Assembly: GCA_022615525.1 (NCBI GenBank)
Contig: JAKEGN010000053.1
Location: forward strand, 1 to 8,451
Length of the DNA stretch: 8,451 nucleotides
From: Woeseiaceae bacterium
Lineage (GTDB): Bacteria; Pseudomonadota; Gammaproteobacteria; Steroidobacterales; Woeseiaceae
Reading direction: 5' to 3'
Shown here one piece after another: positions 6,843 to 8,451 of the stretch. Under the pieces are notes generated by a model. The model had not been told where the DNA came from. It ran no database searches and saw only the letters and a list, made by a program, of their open reading frames with translations. A program made the position numbers and the translations under genes. Position 1 is the first letter of the stretch, and each line of letters begins with the position of its first letter.

Positions 6843-6868
6843 CGCATCTTTTTCACATTTGGCGCGCA

Positions 6869-8451
6869 ATGCTTGCCCTGATGCTGGCGCCGCTCGTTGT
6901 GGGTAATGCACATGCGCAAACCGCCCCCGTCGGTGCCGATCCAAACTGCGGCATCGCCTACGAGGACGGACCGCTGCGTCAGCGGCCCGGCAGGCCGCGC
7001 GACGAGTTTGATCCCTGCGCGGCCGAAGGCCTGCTGCCGGCAACGTGGAACAAGCTGCCGGAGTTCGTGGCCGTTCCCGATCGCTGGCGAATTGTCTCGT
7101 CGCTGGGATATGCGGAAAGGCTCTGGGATCCGTACCACGGCAACAACGTGCTGAAGGGCGATCGTCCCGCCATCGGCAAGGACTGGTTCGTAGCACTCAA
7201 CCTGGTATCGGACTCGACCTACGAGGCACGCAGCCTGCCGACCCCGGTTGCTGTGGCGACGTCTCGCTCATCCGGCTCTCTCGATGTCATCGGTGCGCCG
7301 GACCAGGCGGCCTTCACGCAAAATCTCATACTCGAAACCGTGCTGTACAAGGGCGACACGGTATTCCGGCCCCCGGATCTCGAGTTCCGCTTCATCCCGG
7401 TGTTCAACCTGACCAGCGTAACGACCGATGAAGCTGGGGTGCTCAAGGCGGACACCACGGCGGACCTGACCCGCACAGAAGGATTCGTCGGCATCCAGGG
7501 CCTGTTTGTCGACAAGCACTTGCGCAACGTGTCCGAGCGCTACGATTTCGACAGCCTGCGCATCGGCATACAGCCGGTCACGGCCGATTTTCGCGGCTTC
7601 CTGTTCCAGGACAGCCCTGTTGGCGTGCGGCTGTTCGGCAATCGCAACAACAACCTGTGGCAGTACAACGCGGGCTGGTTCCGCCGCCTGGAAAAGGACA
7701 CCAACAGCGGGCTGAACGACATCACCGAAACCGGTTTCTCCGATGCATTGCGCGATGACGATGTGTACCTGTTCAACCTGTATCGCCAGGACTTTCCATT
7801 CATCGGTTTCACATCGCAGGCCGTGCTCGTACACAACATCAATCGGGAGACGGGCGAGAATTTCGTCGACACCAACGGTTTCCTCGGGCGTCCCGCCGCG
7901 CTCGGGATACAGAAGAACCGGGAATACGATGTCACCTACGCCGGATTGAATGGCGACGGCCACATCGGCAAGTGGAACCTCACCCTGTCCGCCTACTTCG
8001 CGTTCGGCAGCGAAACGCCGGCAACGTTCAGCGACATCGAGAGCGATATACGCGCGGCGTTTGCCGCAGGCGAGGTGTCGCGTGATTTCGACTGGATCCG
8101 TGTTCGCGGAACCGTCGTGTACGGCAGTGGCGACGAGGACCCGTACGACGACGTGTCGGGGGGCTACGATGCGATCTTCGAGAATCCGCTCATCGCCGGC
8201 GCAGATTCGAGTTTCTGGATCCGCCAGGCCGTGCCGCTTATAGGCGGCGGACGGGTCACGCTGTCTTCCCAGAATGGCCTTCTGAATTCCCTGCGCTCAT
8301 CGAAGCAGCACGGGCAATCGAACTTCACCAATCCCGGCATCGTGCTGCTCGGTGCCGGTGCGGATTTCGACATCACGCCGAAATGGCGCGTGTCACTGAA
8401 CCTGAACCAGCTCTGGTTCGACGACACCGCGGTGCTGGAGGCCGCAAGAAA
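6869..8451 (+). CDS. Secreted, probable outer-membrane beta-barrel protein of unknown function (3' truncated)
   Basis: The frame is open from ATG 6869 to the right edge, giving 527 visible residues with no stop. A hydrophobic start ends in NAHA-QTAP, a good signal-peptidase I site after residue 16. Two cysteines (27 and 50) in the N-terminal part could form a disulfide. The rest has no long hydrophobic helix; it is rich in alternating polar/aromatic stretches such as WNLTLSAYFAFGSE and RVSLNLNQLWF, with Asp/Asn/Gly-rich turns, as in outer-membrane barrels. A striking central block, FRGFLFQDSPVGVRLFGN at 241-258 followed by an asparagine-rich stretch, looks like a conserved family signature, but I cannot name the family with certainty. 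It lacks haem motifs. It lies downstream of the redox operon on the same strand, so a porin partner of the multihaem cytochrome is possible but unproven. No ribosome binding site precedes the ATG and the signal peptide has no positive charge, so the start may lie slightly upstream (for example at the ATT at 6857, which would add an arginine). Confidence 0.75.
   Translation, partial: MLALMLAPLVVGNAHAQTAPVGADPNCGIAYEDGPLRQRPGRPRDEFDPCAAEGLLPATWNKLPEFVAVPDRWRIVSSLGYAERLWDPYHGNNVLKGDRPAIGKDWFVALNLVSDSTYEARSLPTPVAVATSRSSGSLDVIGAPDQAAFTQNLILETVLYKGDTVFRPPDLEFRFIPVFNLTSVTTDEAGVLKADTTADLTRTEGFVGIQGLFVDKHLRNVSERYDFDSLRIGIQPVTADFRGFLFQDSPVGVRLFGNRNNNLWQYNAGWFRRLEKDTNSGLNDITETGFSDALRDDDVYLFNLYRQDFPFIGFTSQAVLVHNINRETGENFVDTNGFLGRPAALGIQKNREYDVTYAGLNGDGHIGKWNLTLSAYFAFGSETPATFSDIESDIRAAFAAGEVSRDFDWIRVRGTVVYGSGDEDPYDDVSGGYDAIFENPLIAGADSSFWIRQAVPLIGGGRVTLSSQNGLLNSLRSSKQHGQSNFTNPGIVLLGAGADFDITPKWRVSLNLNQLWFDDTAVLEAAR

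Larger units (their letters stand above)
6568..6868. other. Intergenic region, 301 bases, dominated by two paired REP elements
   Basis: No credible gene lies here. It holds two 87-base REP pairs (6600-6686 and 6756-6842), a 32-base leader after the lipoprotein stop, a 69-base spacer (6687-6755) without recognisable content, and only 26 bases between the second pair and the next start. The strong hairpins could act as a transcription or mRNA-decay boundary between the redox operon and the downstream gene. I see no T-rich intrinsic terminator and no convincing -35/-10 promoter. Confidence 0.7.

Overview
The window is a dense, GC-rich, plus-strand stretch from what is most likely a gammaproteobacterium. 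The evidence for that is the GC-rich codon use, short gene junctions, a Gram-negative lipoprotein and outer-membrane protein, and REP-type palindromes beginning TGTAGGAGC, a repeat family familiar from Pseudomonas and Xanthomonas relatives. The lineage is an inference and no species can be named.

Layout: (1) bases 3-2060, the 3' part of a large cytoplasmic redox protein, cut by the left edge: a thioredoxin-reductase-like pyridine-nucleotide/flavin domain, two cyclic-nucleotide-binding domains, then a four-[4Fe-4S] ferredoxin domain. (2) 2062-2940, a five-helix membrane cytochrome b with two His pairs, each spaced 14 residues. (3) 2945-4597, a single-pass protein with a cytoplasmic FHA-like domain and a periplasmic region with ten CXXCH haem c sites. 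(4) 4597-6567, an outer-membrane-type lipoprotein with two GlcG/HbpS-like domains. (5) 6568-6868, an intergenic region holding two 87-bp paired REP elements. (6) 6869 to the right edge, a secreted, probably outer-membrane beta-barrel protein, 3' truncated.

The first four genes are separated by 1 and 4 bases or overlap by 1 base, so they look like one translationally coupled operon. Read together they suggest an electron path: pyridine nucleotide or another cytoplasmic donor/acceptor, flavin, four Fe-S clusters, two b haems across the membrane, ten c haems in the periplasm, with a haem-binding-type lipoprotein and possibly a barrel at the outer membrane. The unusual part is the signalling hardware built into the electron carriers: two cyclic-nucleotide pockets that look intact in the cytoplasmic enzyme, and an FHA-like domain on the cytoplasmic end of the decahaem cytochrome whose phosphothreonine-contact residues are mostly lost. 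I do not recognise this combination as a characterised complex. Its substrate, direction and ligand are unknown from sequence alone.
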